From positions 1,270,001 to 1,334,000 of the forward strand of contig JANCRA010000019.1 of NCBI GenBank assembly GCA_024362935.1: a DNA stretch of 64,000 bases, given 5' to 3'. The notes under the pieces were generated by a model that saw nothing but the letters and a program-made list of their open reading frames with translations, had not been told where the DNA came from and searched no databases. Source of the stretch: Setophaga petechia (Eukaryota; Chordata; Aves; Passeriformes; Parulidae). Each line of letters begins with the position of its first letter. Position 1 is the first letter of the stretch. This document shows positions 50,584 to 63,255 of the stretch, piece after piece. Position numbers and translations under genes: made by a program.

Positions 50584-51643
50584 GTGTGTTATAAAGACCC
50601 CTTCCCTGGAACAATTAGAATTTTTAAATGTTGTCTCACTGAAACACTTGGAAATTTAGACCATGATGTCCCTTATCAGTCTTGTGATTCATAAACTCTT
50701 GAGTTTTATCAGGAGCAGGACATAGCTCTAGAAGAGATCTTGGATTGATCCAGGAAAATAATCCCAGTCTTCCTACAACAGTGTATTTTAGGGCCTTGAT
50801 ATCATCCTGCAGTCTGTCTCCTGAGTTTTGGTGATAATAAAAGTAAACATGACCTCACTTTCTGGAGTTGTAGAAAATGTAATAATGAAAGCACCTATCT
50901 ATTAACTTGTCAGTTCACAATCTCTCATTTTAGCAACAATCGTGTTAGGAAGTTGACATACTGACATATTTGACATTAAGTTGAATGTTTGGAATTATTT
51001 CGTTTTTCCTCTGATGATTACTTTTTAAAAGCTGTGTTTGCTATTTGCTCATATTGAAGTCTGTGACTAAAAATGTGTGTCACTGATGGTATAACATGTA
51101 ATCAAAGACATTGTCTAGGTTTGAATTATGGTTGGTTAAGTTCCAGGGAGAGTGTTGCAAGTACTATCACTATACTGGACAATATCATTCATCAAAAGAA
51201 CATTGTTTATACAGTTATTAAATATAAATATGATATGACTTATGACTGTAAAGTTTCACGAGTTTTTGCCTTATATTTTTTTCATTTCCACTGTTTTCTT
51301 TCTTATTCTACAGTATCGTCCCAGCTGCTTCTGCTGACCTCTGAGTATGAAAACAGTTTCAAATAGATCAGTAAAATGCAGTAAATGTTTACTTTTCAGA
51401 AAGACAGAGGGGCTGGGTTTATTGGTTTAAAGTCTTCAGCTGAAAGACTAGTCTCTTTAATTTTTCAAACTCTTCTTTGCTAAGAACTGTTTGCTACACA
51501 GTAAATCTCCAGTTAACATGATTTCTGAGGCCACTTAACCCACAGCAACTACACTGATGGGCCAATGCTATCTCTGGGATAATTCTATTAAGAGCAGCTG
51601 GATTACACTGTTTTTGGATTACATTGTGGTGGATTACTCTATA
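50584..51643. other. Unique DNA between the two LTRs
   Basis: No retroviral gag, pol or env similarity is seen, so the two LTRs are not the ends of one provirus. A pyrimidine-rich acceptor-like site ends at 51314 but is followed by only 17 open codons. Confidence 0.65.
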
Positions 51644-51648
51644 GCAGG
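51644..51648 (+). repeat. Target-site duplication, left copy
   Basis: GCAGG directly before the LTR start is identical to 52548-52552 directly after its end. Confidence 0.88.
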
Positions 51649-52547
51649 TGTGAGAGTCTGTCTGAATTTTCCCTCATCTGCCTCACGATTGTCATTGGGG
51701 GACCATGAAGAGAAGACCCCCCCGTCTAGAATCTCTGGCTCTGAAGGAGAAAGTCACACGCCAAAGGCCCTGAGACCTGAAAGCCCAGTGTTATTTGTTT
51801 TCACAGGTGTTGTTTGCTGTATGCTAAGAAGGGGGCACCATGCCCTTTTTGGAACAATAGCTTTTGGAAGCTGTCCCAACTCTCGGCCTGGCTGGACTTC
51901 TCCTGAGTTTTGGGTGGCCTCCCACAGCAGACCCTCACCTGTTTTACAACCACCGTGACAGACAGACTGAGATGGAAGATGCCTCTCCATCAAGGACTGA
52001 GACATGAAACCCCCATGTGAAAAGGCCCCTTTTCTCCTTCCAAGGACTGGGACTGAAACCCCTAACCTGGGAGAGGTGCGTGGGGGAGACAAGCTGACCA
52101 AAGCGAGATGTTTGCCTCAGGTTGTGACCACTGGACCAAGAAAACAATGGCTCTCATTTACTGCTGAGAACATAGACTACCTGTTGCATCTATTCCCTAT
52201 TGTATCTGTCCCCCCCACCCCCCCCACAATTTTTAATAATTCAAACCTCTGAGTTAGCTAGAGATTTTGAGATCTCCCCAGCGTAACAGGCGGATCCTCG
52301 ACTGGACTGGACCAAAGGACTTTGTGTCTATGTTGGTAGCTATATCCCGCCCTCTCCCTCTTCTCTCTCTTTCTCTATCTTTTTCTCTCCCTTAATCCCT
52401 CTATTGCATTTTGCTGTGGTCATTCAATAAAGGTGCATTTGTTTTGATTATTACTGCAGACCCCCTTGTACCGTGTTGGTTCTTTTGCACCCTGAGATCA
52501 CCCCTACGAACCATCACGTTATCCGTTCACTAGGACGGATCGTGACA
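51649..52547 (+). mobile_element. Intact solo endogenous-retrovirus LTR (899 bp)
   Basis: It starts TGTGAGAG and ends CGTGACA, giving TG...CA ends, and is flanked by identical 5-bp copies of GCAGG (51644-51648 and 52548-52552). It contains a C-rich run (52210-52225), a CT-rich tract (about 52347-52400) and AATAAA at 52426-52431, which sets the + orientation. It is markedly more GC-rich than its surroundings. There is no internal provirus, so it arose by recombination between two LTRs. The 5-bp duplication fits the ERVL or ERVK groups. I do not assign a family name. Confidence 0.9.
52426..52431 (+). terminator. LTR poly(A) signal AATAAA
   Basis: AATAAA lies after the CT-rich tract and about 116 bases before the LTR end, the usual place for the R-region poly(A) signal. 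Confidence 0.75.
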
Positions 52548-52552
52548 GCAGG
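52548..52552 (+). repeat. Target-site duplication, right copy
   Basis: GCAGG directly follows the LTR's terminal ACA and matches 51644-51648. Confidence 0.88.
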
Positions 52553-54759
52553 GGAAATAATTCCTCAGTATACTTCTGAAAAGATGCAACTTTCTCAACA
52601 CACTGGATTCAGGGAGTCTAAAACGGCAACAGTTTCAAAAATACATGGTGGTAGATGGAAAGAACTCCTCTTTTCAGCCTCCTACGTCCCTGCTGGTCCC
52701 TCCCTCTCCTAGTGACTTCTCAGTGCCCTCCTTCCTCCTTCTCCCCTGCTGCTGTCAGCACTGAGAAGTAAATGGGTCAAGCCAGTAGGTCACTGACAGT
52801 GCAGAATTCACCTCACCATGTGTTGCCATGAGCCATACAGGATTACGTGCTTAAGTTTATCAAAGCCTGTTTTATAGGCCCTAATAAAAATCTGCTCTTG
52901 ATAAGACAGTGGAAAGAGGGAGCCAGAAACAATGTGCATATTTTAAAGATGAAGATGGTTTTCAGCTAATAGATGTAAAGAAAATATTAGCAAAATTTCT
53001 GATGGCAGCTCTTATGAAAGGACTTTCAAACAGAGTGTTCCTTTGTTCCTTCTCTTTAAAGAGGAAAAAAGACCCTCCAAAGTCCAGCCACTCACAGCTC
53101 AGGGTAGTCATACTAAATGGGGAAGAGATCAAACCTTTCACATGCTATTTGGTATCAGCCCCATCACGTTATATAACATGACTGTCTTGTCACAACATAA
53201 TGCACTGGGGAGGAATGACAAAAGGCGTTTTTCACAGCTACATTTGAAGAAGCCACAGCACTTCAAACAGGCAACTTAATATATTTCCTTGTTAAAGGAC
53301 TTGCTCTAAGGACAGATGGAAAATGTGCTCTTTTCCCAAGTGCATCTGTAGAAATACACTTTCTTCAAACATAGCTGCATTTTATATATGAGCATCGTAA
53401 TTCATAATGTAGAAGAAGAATTATCTTCTTTACACAGGAAAAATGGCTGGGTGTAGGTACATATGTCTTTCAGTTTCTATGGGTTTATATAATAATCAGG
53501 ATGGTATGTGCAACATACAGAGTTGTACATGCTTAATAACTATGGATTAACTTTTGGGATTGCTTTGAGTGTAGTGATCCCTAGTGCAATAACTGGTTTA
53601 ATAGTTCTAGCACAGACTTTGAAGTTTCAGTAAATTATATTTCAGTTGCAGTCATCACAAAGTGAGAGCATTTGTGCCAGTGGCAACTTGATCTATCCCA
53701 CACTTCTTTTCATAGTGGTGACAACTTTTTTTCCTGATCCATCAGCAGCCCCCTTCTGACTGTTCTTTTCTGAGCCATTTTGCTCTCCCCTTTTTCTCAC
53801 CTGTTTTACCCACCTGTTCCCTATGCTGTTCTCAGCAGTAACTCCGGATGCCTTTCATCATGTTTATAGGCTTCAGTAACAGCTTTTGTGTTAATTCCAT
53901 GCAGTCCATGTCACAGAAATCAGATGAGAGCATTAGCAATGGAGGTTGACTTGAATCTCCAAGATTACAACACTTGAACTTGGTTACATCTAGTGCTGAT
54001 GTACCAAAGAGCTCCTGTTCCTTGGCAGCTGCACGGTCTTGTCACCTTTCACTTATCTTCCCAGCAGTGTTGTGTCCTTTGTCACGCTGAACTGCCATTT
54101 CTGGAAATGTCACCTCCTCAAGCAGAACAATTATGGATATAATGTATCAGTGCCAAGAATGAGTGATTCAGTAATTCACTGGTGCTTGAAAATGTCAGTT
54201 CTAGAAATACTCATGCTTTCCTTAAGTTCGATTGTGGCTCAGGCATGTTAGTCCAAAAAGAAGGGACTTGAAAAGTGAGAGAAATACAGGAAATTCTCTA
54301 TCTTTGATTTCTATTTGTATCTAAGCCTTAAAAATACAAAATCCTAGAATCCTTGCAGAAAATTTTGCTTTTGTTTTTGAACTTGAAGAGGGAAAATGAG
54401 ATAAGTTTGAATTTTTAGTTTTTTCATCCCAAAGATCATTTGATTGCAGGCAGGGTGTTTATGAGACTGAAGCTCATTGCTATTGAAGTAAGTGATTCCA
54501 ATAATGTTAGATCAAATCTGCTTGTTTATTTTATATTCCAACTTCTTTAGATTCAATGTTAATTTTCTTTCCTTGGAACATATTAAAATCCTTTTGCATT
54601 AAGAAATTAAATTTTAGAGGGAAGATATAGTAGGTGGCCCATATTTTCTCTTTCAATATGACTGGTAAAAAAAAAAAGGTAGTGATAAAAAATACCTCTG
54701 TATTTTCTTTCTAACTAGAGGGGAGGGAAGGGAAAGAAAAGTCAATACTTGGCTGGAAT
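52553..54759. other. Unique DNA, no gene seen
   Basis: No repeat family recognised. Open frames of up to 90 codons on the + strand near 52909-53279 overlap each other and show no recognisable protein. Confidence 0.65.
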
Positions 54760-54850
54760 CATGAGCAGCTTGTTGGCTGAGTAAATCAGTCAGGAGCCCT
54801 GCAGCTGGTCAGCTTCACCTCACCGATAAATGTCACAACTCACTGCTGTC
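54760..54850. promoter_or_regulatory. Possible short conserved non-coding element
   Basis: A short unique stretch (CCCTGCAGCTGGTCAGC... and CTGTCAATATGAATTACC) carries a CAGCTG E-box and TGTCA cores of the TALE-homeodomain type. It looks like conserved regulatory DNA, but this is an impression only. Confidence 0.18.
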
Positions 54851-57800
54851 AATATGAATTACCAGAAAAGGTTTCCTAGGAACTAAGGATGAGGGAGCTC
54901 TTTTCCTTTGAATGAATTATATGGGCCCAAATAATACTGATACATTATTAGAATAGGTTACTCTGACTAGGTAATTATTTAAATGCACCCCCAAAAGCAA
55001 GACAAACCATGGAAAATATTGCAGGCCAGGTGAGAGAATGCAGAAAATTTATGACTTTAGCTGTACCTCGAGATGTTAGAATGTTTTTAATTGCAAAGCA
55101 GGTTTGCTTTAGTTTTCAGTGCTAGGAAAGGTAGCCCAGGAAGCGTGAGCTTTCTATACAAAATGAAGGAAAGCAAGAAGTTTTTAAAGTTATTCCAGAA
55201 AGATTTCTTCCCCCAAGTCACTCACAAGGTGCTTTGTGCAGCTCCAGCAGACTTCCTTGCGGGAGGACGTATGGGCAGCTCCCCCAGCACAGCCTGGGGT
55301 CCCACCATCTGCACTCCAGAGAATGAGGCACCCACTGAATGCAGGCATTTTTTGTTGTCCCTCTGAAATGAAGGGAGGATTGTGAAAACAATGATCCCAA
55401 ATTAGGTTCAGACACAGAGAGCAAGGAGCACCCACCAATCTCTGAGCTGGTTGGGCGGTAAGTGCTTCTGACATTTGTTACCAGAAATAACAGTGTGTGG
55501 GTCGCTGCCTCAAAACAGAATAACACAGATTTTAATCGCTTCTTCTACACCTTGTCCTTATGTATTGTGTGTTATTCTGCACCCAGTTGTAGCCATTGGA
55601 CCTGACAGGATGTTGACATGGCAACATGTTATTTAGGACAAAACAATAAAATGATAACAGATGAAAAATGCTATTTTTATGTATCTGCAAAGCATATGTC
55701 CAGTATAACCAGCAGTTACTATGCTGGTCAAAAAATTGAATTCTCTTTTCACAGAAAATATAGCCATGGAAACTAAAAAAGATGTTATGATCACAGATAT
55801 AAAAGAAAACCCATAAAAGACCAAAATAAAACCTCTTCTTGCAAAGAGAAAGACTTCTTGAAAACTGAAATGGGACATTTATTTTTATTAAAAACCTTAA
55901 TTTAGGAATGATGAATTATTTTCATTTTAATAATATATATTTTTATTCAGTGAGATAGAAAATAGAACAGAACAGGGTAAAAATATATGAAAAAGGCATT
56001 AATGTGAGTGTTTTTTTTATGCTGAACAGAACCTGAAAAAACTCATAACTAAACAAAGTGCTCACTCACTTTGGATTTTTTTTTAACATAGTTTAAGAAA
56101 TGCTACTATATTATTAAGGATACAAAACCAATAAGAATCAGATGCACGATTTGTAAATGAATACTGTCAAATGCCTCGATGCAGACATATAAAAATGAAA
56201 CATTACATCATTGTAAATTTTCTGAAAAAAATTCTTGGTGGCATCAAGGATTCTTCTTTGGGAAGCATTTTGATTTTGAATGCCTTAAGCATTAGAAAAT
56301 GGTCCTATCAAGTTTTTCAAGCAACTCTCTAAAACCTTATCCTTATGTAAAATATGGTAATGCACTTAGCATTTGATCCAGCATACCTACTTAAGCCACA
56401 CATTTCCCTACAATATTCAAACCAAAATCCAAGTCAGAAAGCATATTTCCACTTCATTAAAATAATGCTTTTTGACTTTATTCAAATGAATCAAGGAAAT
56501 AATGAAGTTTTAGGCTTTCTTCCCAATTGCTTTGAGCACCAAAGTGGACAAGTACATTATTTTGATTATAGTAAAATTTCATTTCTCAGTGGAAATAAAT
56601 GTTCCAGCACTGCATGGAAGAAGATAGCAAAGGATGCAAAAATAATGACTACTAGGGCAATTTGCATGACAATACATCAGGTTCTGGTACACTTAGGCCA
56701 TTTCCTTAATTATCTGTTAAAACTATCTGAATATCACCTTTGATATCACATGGAAATAAGCAAGATAAATTATAGACTAGAAATGAACACAACTTTTGCT
56801 TAGTGTCCTGCAGCTTTGCTCTGCCCACAATATTCCTCCCAATTCACTGCTTTCCTCTATGATTTCTAGGAATTTAACAGTCCAGTCAGAGGCATAGAGC
56901 CAATTGGTCAAGGCTAGCCCCCCTGAGCCCCTGGATTATGGCACATGGGTGTTTCTGTAGAGAAACATGGACACTGACATTCCCCAGCAGGCGTCAGGTT
57001 CTTTGTGGTCCTGCAATAGAGCATGCTGATATACCAGAGATGCTGAACAACAACAAACAGAGCTCATACCTGCCCAACAGAACCAATGTGTGTACTCCTT
57101 AGGATATCAAAACCTTTATCTCCACCTGCTTTTGCAGTCAGAAATGCAAGAACTGTGTCTGCACACTTCACTGGCCCATTAGGTGTAGCAGCTACTCAGC
57201 TCCTCCTTTTCAATTAAATTTACATCTACCCTTATCTGATAATGCAAAGTATTTAGAAAGGGATTGGCAAAACTACAGAGTAAGCAAGTATGCTTCTGTT
57301 GTGCTGCAAGGTGCACACCTGTTAAGCTTGCTCAGTATTTTGACATGTGTATAAATTGCACTACAGAACTTTTAGGCTGGACAAGCTGTACAGCTGAGTA
57401 GGTAACACCAGATACTCATTATTGGAGAGTTGCAACTAAAATTCAGTACTTTATTCAGTTTCATTTAGTTTTTTTTGAAACTGGGAATATCTAATCTTAG
57501 TAGGAGACCAGGAATGTGTAGTATTTTTCACAGCGTTGGTTAGCACTTGATGTGATGCTTCATCAAGAAAAAAGTAAGAATAATCCATAGGTGAAAGAAT
57601 TTTTATTTACATGCTTCCTTTTGCTTTCTTCAGCTTCCTTTTTTTCTTTATTTTGCTCTTTCCAACAAAACTCTTATTCCTGCAAGTGCATTGATATAAT
57701 AACTCTCTTGAGATATTCTTACTCCAGTTATTAGCTTGTTGGGAAATTAGTTTTACAAGAGCCAAGGACACTTCCCAGAATTCTAGATGGCAAGGATACT

Positions 57801-58145
57801 TTTTCATGACAGATATGTCTACAAGGGATGTGCAGGACAGGTATGCATGTCCTGACATTGTAGACCATCTCTGTGGAACCACACCAAAAAACACCTATGG
57901 GAAAAGTGAACATGGAATGTACACTGACCTGCTTTAGTGGTCAGAAGAGGAATTTGTAAGGACAGGTATTACTGATATTCCCTTCTATATTTCTGAGTTT
58001 TTGTTTTTTTGGTTTTTTTTTAAGTAAGGTACATTCACTTAGTTATGTAACAATAATGGAAGTTGGTTCACGATCCATCCCTTGTCTTGTTTTTATATTC
58101 TACTCTTGTGCAATGCATTCTCCAAAGATCTTTTCCTTATATTCC
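54851..58145. other. Unique AT-rich DNA, no gene seen
   Basis: The longest frame (129 codons, + strand, 56354-56743) starts ATGGTAATGCAC and lacks domains, signal peptide or splice context. A roughly GC-richer patch at 55200-55480 carries overlapping frames on both strands with no recognisable protein. Confidence 0.62.
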
Positions 58146-58205
58146 GGAGAGGAGAGGAGAGGAGAGGAGAGGAGAGGAGAGGAGAGGAGAGGAGAGGAGA
58201 GGAGA
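58146..58205 (+). repeat. (GGAGA)12 microsatellite
   Basis: Twelve perfect GGAGA units, entirely purine on the + strand. The length and perfection suggest it is young and polymorphic. Confidence 0.97.
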
Positions 58206-59449
58206 GAAATGTTTTTAGCTCCTTCCAATAATCTCATTACTAAAGACAACTGTATTGAGAAAAAAGTTAAAGGAAGAAGAATCCACTTCCAAAACATGAA
58301 CACACTTGAAAACCTGTTATAATATTATAATTACTCTTATTAGGCATGTATAAGTGATACTAACTGATTTGATGGATGTCATCCATTTTTCTGTTTGCAA
58401 ATTGCTTGTGGCTGGTAAAATTCCTTAGCTTACGTTCTGGTTTCCTGTTGTATAGAGCTAATTGTCTTCTTCATAGCTGATACAGTGCTGTGCTTTGGAT
58501 TCAGTATGAGAATAATACTTATAACAGACTGATGTTTTTGCTGTTGCTAACCCTAAGTCCAGGACTTTTCAGTTTCCCAAGCTTTGCTAGGGAAGAGCTG
58601 GATAAGAAACTTTGAGGGACCATGGCCAGGACAGCTGACCTGAACTGGCCAAAAGGATATTTCATACCACAGAATGTTGTGGGCAGTATACAACCTGGGC
58701 CAGCTTGGTTGGGAGATGCCAATTTCTACACGGGGACAGGCTGGCCATTGATCAGCAGACAGTGGTCAATTATATTATGTATCAATTTTATTTCCTTTGG
58801 TTTAATTACTGTCTCTTACTCATTTTCTTTACAATTTTTATTATTATTATAGGTATTATAATTACTATTATTAGTATAATTGTTATATTTTGCTTTGTTT
58901 CAAATTTTAGACTTTTTATCTCTGACCATAGATTGATTCTTCTCCCTACAGGAGGATGGTGAGCAGGTGGCTCCAAGGTGCTTAGTTACTGCAGGGAGTT
59001 AAAAGACAATAATTTTCTAAAATATTGTAAATATCTTAAGGATTTAAGTGAATGTTTTCAAATAAGATCCAATTAATATCTTGCAAACACTTAAGTGAAT
59101 TGTGTAAACTACAATGTGTGGATTACAATGTTGATTGTAAGAAGTCAAATTTCAGAAACACGTACAATATATTTTGATTATCTTTCATACTTTAAAATTA
59201 AATCCCATTTTTTTTTCTGGAAAATATTTGTACTAATTAGATGAGATTCAAATTGCCTACAAACTATATTTTTTTTTAAAGTACCCCTTTACCTTACTTC
59301 ATGCACCAATATAGAATAAAAAGTAAAGAGGGAGTAAAGTGTAAAAACATAAAACTTTCTTAACGAGACATTACCACAAAGATAAATGATGGCAATATCA
59401 CTTTCTGGCTCAATGGAAATAACTGTGTGCTTATTGCTGGGTTTTTCTC
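58206..59449. other. Unique AT-rich DNA with TTA/ATA-rich patch
   Basis: A degenerate TTATTA/ATTACTATTA patch covers about 58836-58882. No gene is supported. Confidence 0.68.
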
Positions 59450-59830
59450 ATTTTTGATTAGAGGATTATAAAATGGCTATCACCAAGCCAGAATTCAGAT
59501 CTAATGGGCTAACATTGAATTAGATATGCAATTTCAGACAAGAAAGAGAGACTCTTCTCTCTCTCTCAGCCTGGCTAGTGTCATTAGGAGCTGTGGAGAA
59601 TGAAGAAACATAGCAGAGACAGACAGGAGCCAAGCAGTAAATTGACCCACTCATCTCCCTTCTGGAACTCTCCCAAAGAGCTTTTATTTTATGCGACAAA
59701 CACCTCCATTGCTCACTTGAAGGTCAAGTGACTGATGATGTCTCACCAGTTTCCAGCTCCTCAGTACTTAAGAATTTCCATGTTACATTATCTGTAACTT
59801 TTCCCTCCACATTATCAGCAGTTCTCTTTT
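59450..59830. promoter_or_regulatory. Possible conserved enhancer-like element
   Basis: This unique stretch contains two NKX2-type half sites facing each other, TCACTTGA (59713-59720) and TCAAGTGA (59724-59731), separated by AGG. It also holds a TTTTATGCGAC block near 59685 resembling a caudal/posterior-HOX core and several TGACA/TGTCA-like cores. The texture fits a vertebrate enhancer. Function and conservation are inferred. Confidence 0.3.
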
Positions 59831-61538
59831 AGAAGAAGTGGCCAGCAGAAAACTACGGCTACAAATAGCAGTCTATAAAAGTCCATAGATACTCCATTCT
59901 TACAAATTTCAATCTCACACTGCAGACAATAAATCAATGATTCACCCTTATGTAGAATCATTTATCAGCAGTGTCAAAGTTCCTTGGCAACATTATCCGC
60001 CTTTAAAGAGGAGTCAGAACCCTTTGGGACACTCTTGGGAGATTGCAAGGACAACATTCATTGAACTGACTTTACACGAAATAATAAGCAAACTTAGATT
60101 TTCACCTTCTCACATTCCTCTTTCAGAGTGACATGCACCACTCTCAGAACAGAAAGGGAACAGCCTTCGTATATTTTCAGAGGGAAAAAAAGTTTCCTTA
60201 TGCATGTCTTTACAGGACAGCCAAGGAGCAGCCAGAACCATCACAGCTTTTGAGAGTCCTTGAGAAGTGCAAAAAGATCTGTGTAAATTACCAAGATAAT
60301 ACCTGGATCCAAAGTAAAACTAGAAGTCACAAACTCTAATCTTTGGACAGTAGTTATATCCCATTTACTAGTTATCCTCTCCTATCACATGTTTTGTCTA
60401 ATATAAAGGAGTGACAGGGTCTGATAAAAAGGAAGTGTAATTTTCAACTAGCTGCTCTAAAGACGTGGGTAAAACCTCTGAGGAGATTCTCAGAACAATG
60501 AAAAATACACAGATAATGTGTGGCACCTTTCTTCCAAGGACCACTGTAAAAACAGACTACCAACCACAGAGGAGGAAGGGATGATTTGCTGAAGGCCATA
60601 CAAGAATCACAGCACTCATTCAAGGATAAAGCAAAGGGACGGTACAACCTTCCACATTACATTACCTACGTGTTCACCAAAACATACAAATGTTCTAAGT
60701 AATAAAGATACAAATTTATGAGAACTACAACTGCATTAACACAGTAAGAGATCCCTAGACTCATAAATACTAAATACCAATCATTGCTCTGCACATGTGC
60801 AAAATGAGAAGATGCTTAAATAACACCTCCTGTTAGTTATCTCTGACTCTTCCAAATGAATAACCAATTATTTACTGTAGGATGGAAAATATGAATGTTA
60901 CAAAAAACAATCCCAGATTCACGCTTCATAAATTTTACTTACTCATTATAACTTATTAAATTTCATAGAATATTATCACTATGGCACTATGAAGGCTAGG
61001 TTAGATTTGAATAATGAGTAAAAATATATGCTCCTTACAGCTACCTCTGGTGCTCACAGGTCCATCAACATCAAACTAAGCTGACAGTGCTTCTGATTTT
61101 GCCATATGAAAATACAGAAGTTGGTAATGACTCTCAAGTAACACAACAGAAGAAATCAGAGAGAAGGAATACGAAGACTACCAATTTGCATATTTGCCCA
61201 TGCTCCTTTTTTTCAGCAGCCATTCCTTCACAAATCATGTACCTCTAGAAGAGGACCCTGATAAAGAATACCTCCCTCAACCTTGTAATCTTAGATAGCT
61301 GCATACGGAGCAGACAACACTGGAGATGTGTTTGGTTGCTACAGCACAGGCTCCCCTGCCTCTCCACCTCCCACCAACACTGCAGTAGGTTAGCTGATGC
61401 TCCCATCTCCTAATCTTATTTAGTCTCTCACCTGCCTGCTTGCTATTCTGAGTTATAGCACTGAACATATAACCTGGGTGTGTTTGCTGTATGCAGTTTT
61501 AGAAAGCTGTCCTGAATTTCTCATAATTCTTCCTTCAG
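59831..61538. other. Unique DNA, no gene seen
   Basis: A reverse octamer ATTTGCAT lies at 61184-61191. Apart from that no repeat family or exon is recognised. Confidence 0.62.
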
Positions 61539-61618
61539 CAATGCTGCCAGTGACAGGAAACACACTTGGCCTTCCAGACAAGTCAGAAGAAATCAGTGAA
61601 GGATCAATCTACGCCAAG
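61539..61618 (+). CDS. Candidate internal coding exon, unidentified
   Basis: The acceptor TCATAATTCTTCCTTCAG ends at 61538 and the donor AAG/GTATTT follows 61618. The 80-base segment carries two bases of a split codon and then 26 codons, MLPVTGNTLGLPDKSEEI and on to SEGSIYAK, ending in phase 0. The peptide is rich in polar residues and reads like a cytoplasmic or linker segment. The frame stays open upstream and downstream for a while, so openness alone is weak evidence. I do not recognise the protein. It lies 16 kb past the other + strand candidate and may belong to a different transcript. Confidence 0.3.
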
Positions 61619-63255
61619 GTATTTAGAGATGCTGCTAATGCAAAGGAACTCGCTACCATTCTAATAACTCTTATATATATTCCAGAAAATAGAGTGTGGC
61701 CGTCTCAGTAAGAAACGTGAATTTTTCTTTTTAAAAAATTTTTAAGAGTATGGTTGCAGAATAACCTGTCAGATATGCAAGGAGAGATTTCTGCTAAGAG
61801 AAACATGATGCAGTTTCTAGCTGCAAATAAAGACTCCATTTCAGCTGACACAGTGTAGCTTCTGCCAATGAATCATAAGGGTCCTGGGCTAAGAAACAAC
61901 AGTATATACATACTGTTCAGTGAATGAAGATGGAGGAATCTATACCTGCCCTTGTATCAATCCTGCCTTTGATTGATCTGCATCTCAAAGCTGCCACTTC
62001 ATGAATTTCACAATTAGGGTTTTAACTTGTTCTTTGAATGTGCATTTAACTTTCTTGCTGATGTTGCTGTAGAGGTTGTTCCTCTAGTTTTCACTTGTGA
62101 AAAGAGTCTTTTGTCCTTGATTCAGATATGGTGTCTTAGGGGTCAAAGAAATATTTCTGGGAGTAGAAACCAGCTTCATGGAAGTTAAAAGTGAATATAC
62201 TTTCTGAAAGAATTGAGTTTGTATTTAAACTATTGTGGATAGAAGAGTTTTCATGGTCGTTTTCCTCCTTTTTTCAAAATCTCCTTTTCCAGATGGTGCA
62301 CCAAAACTATTACCCTTAGACGATCATCATTCTCCTCTCTTGACTGATATTTGTGCAAAGGCCTCACTATGGACTTCCTGTATGAGAATATAAAATTGTC
62401 CCACTGATGATTTCTTTGTGCTTGTTTTACTGGAAAAATTAGCTGCTTTGGGAGAGAGGCACATGTCCTGAATATGATTGTGATTGGAATTTTCTAGACA
62501 TTTAAATGAATGAGATATTAGACTCCATTCCTTCATCCACACCTTGTCACACTTCTTTTTCTGCTACATTTTTTTATCAAAAAAAAAATAAAAATAAGAG
62601 AATTTTGGATTTCTGTCCTGCTTCTCCTCCCATTCATCAGCTATTATTCAAATAATAGTTTGTGTATTAACTGCTCAGACCATTGTTTCTTGAGACCTGC
62701 TTCTTGAGACTGATTTACTTTTAGGATTACTTTTTGTTTAACATGAAGAGACAGGATTCATCCTGTCCTGTAGAAACATCAGTCTGGGAACTTCCACTAT
62801 ATATTACTAGAGCTAGGAACTGGAGTTTTACTTTGAGCTCAAAGTAATCCAGTTATGTTTGATTTTTCAAAATGAGGGTATTGTCATACCTCAGTTAACA
62901 GGCTGACAAAGGACAGAGGAAGAAATAAGGAAACACTCTTGTTTGTCTATATATGCATCCACCCACACAGACAAACCTATCACAGTAACAGAGGAGAAAG
63001 AATTGAACAAGATATTTTGGTGACACTTTGGCTCCCCCTTCTAACTGATACAATTTTCAGTACCATATCACTTCCCTGCAGTATAAAAAATAAGCCCCAT
63101 TACAATCTCTTGGAACAAGATCTAGAGAGTTCACTAGATTTAAAGTATCTTTGATATATTCAGACTCTAGTTTTTCCACACTTTCTCCAACAAAACTATC
63201 ATTATCATTTACCTAGGAAATTTTGTTTAGTGTTGATTAGAAAGCAAATTTAGGA
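61619..63255. other. Unique AT-rich DNA, no gene seen
   Basis: No further exon or repeat family recognised until the CR1 copy at the right edge. Confidence 0.65.

Noticed and set aside
51557..51958. 133-codon + strand open frame
   Set aside because: It crosses the left boundary of the solo LTR and is composed largely of LTR sequence, so it cannot be an ancestral gene.
49860..52547. Two LTRs considered as the ends of one provirus
   Set aside because: Their terminal sequences differ, and the approximately 1.1 kb between them shows no gag, pol or env similarity. The right-hand LTR has its own target duplication.
56354..56743. 129-codon + strand open frame
   Set aside because: About one frame of this length is expected by a rough stop-codon-frequency estimate for the window. 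No recognisable protein features.
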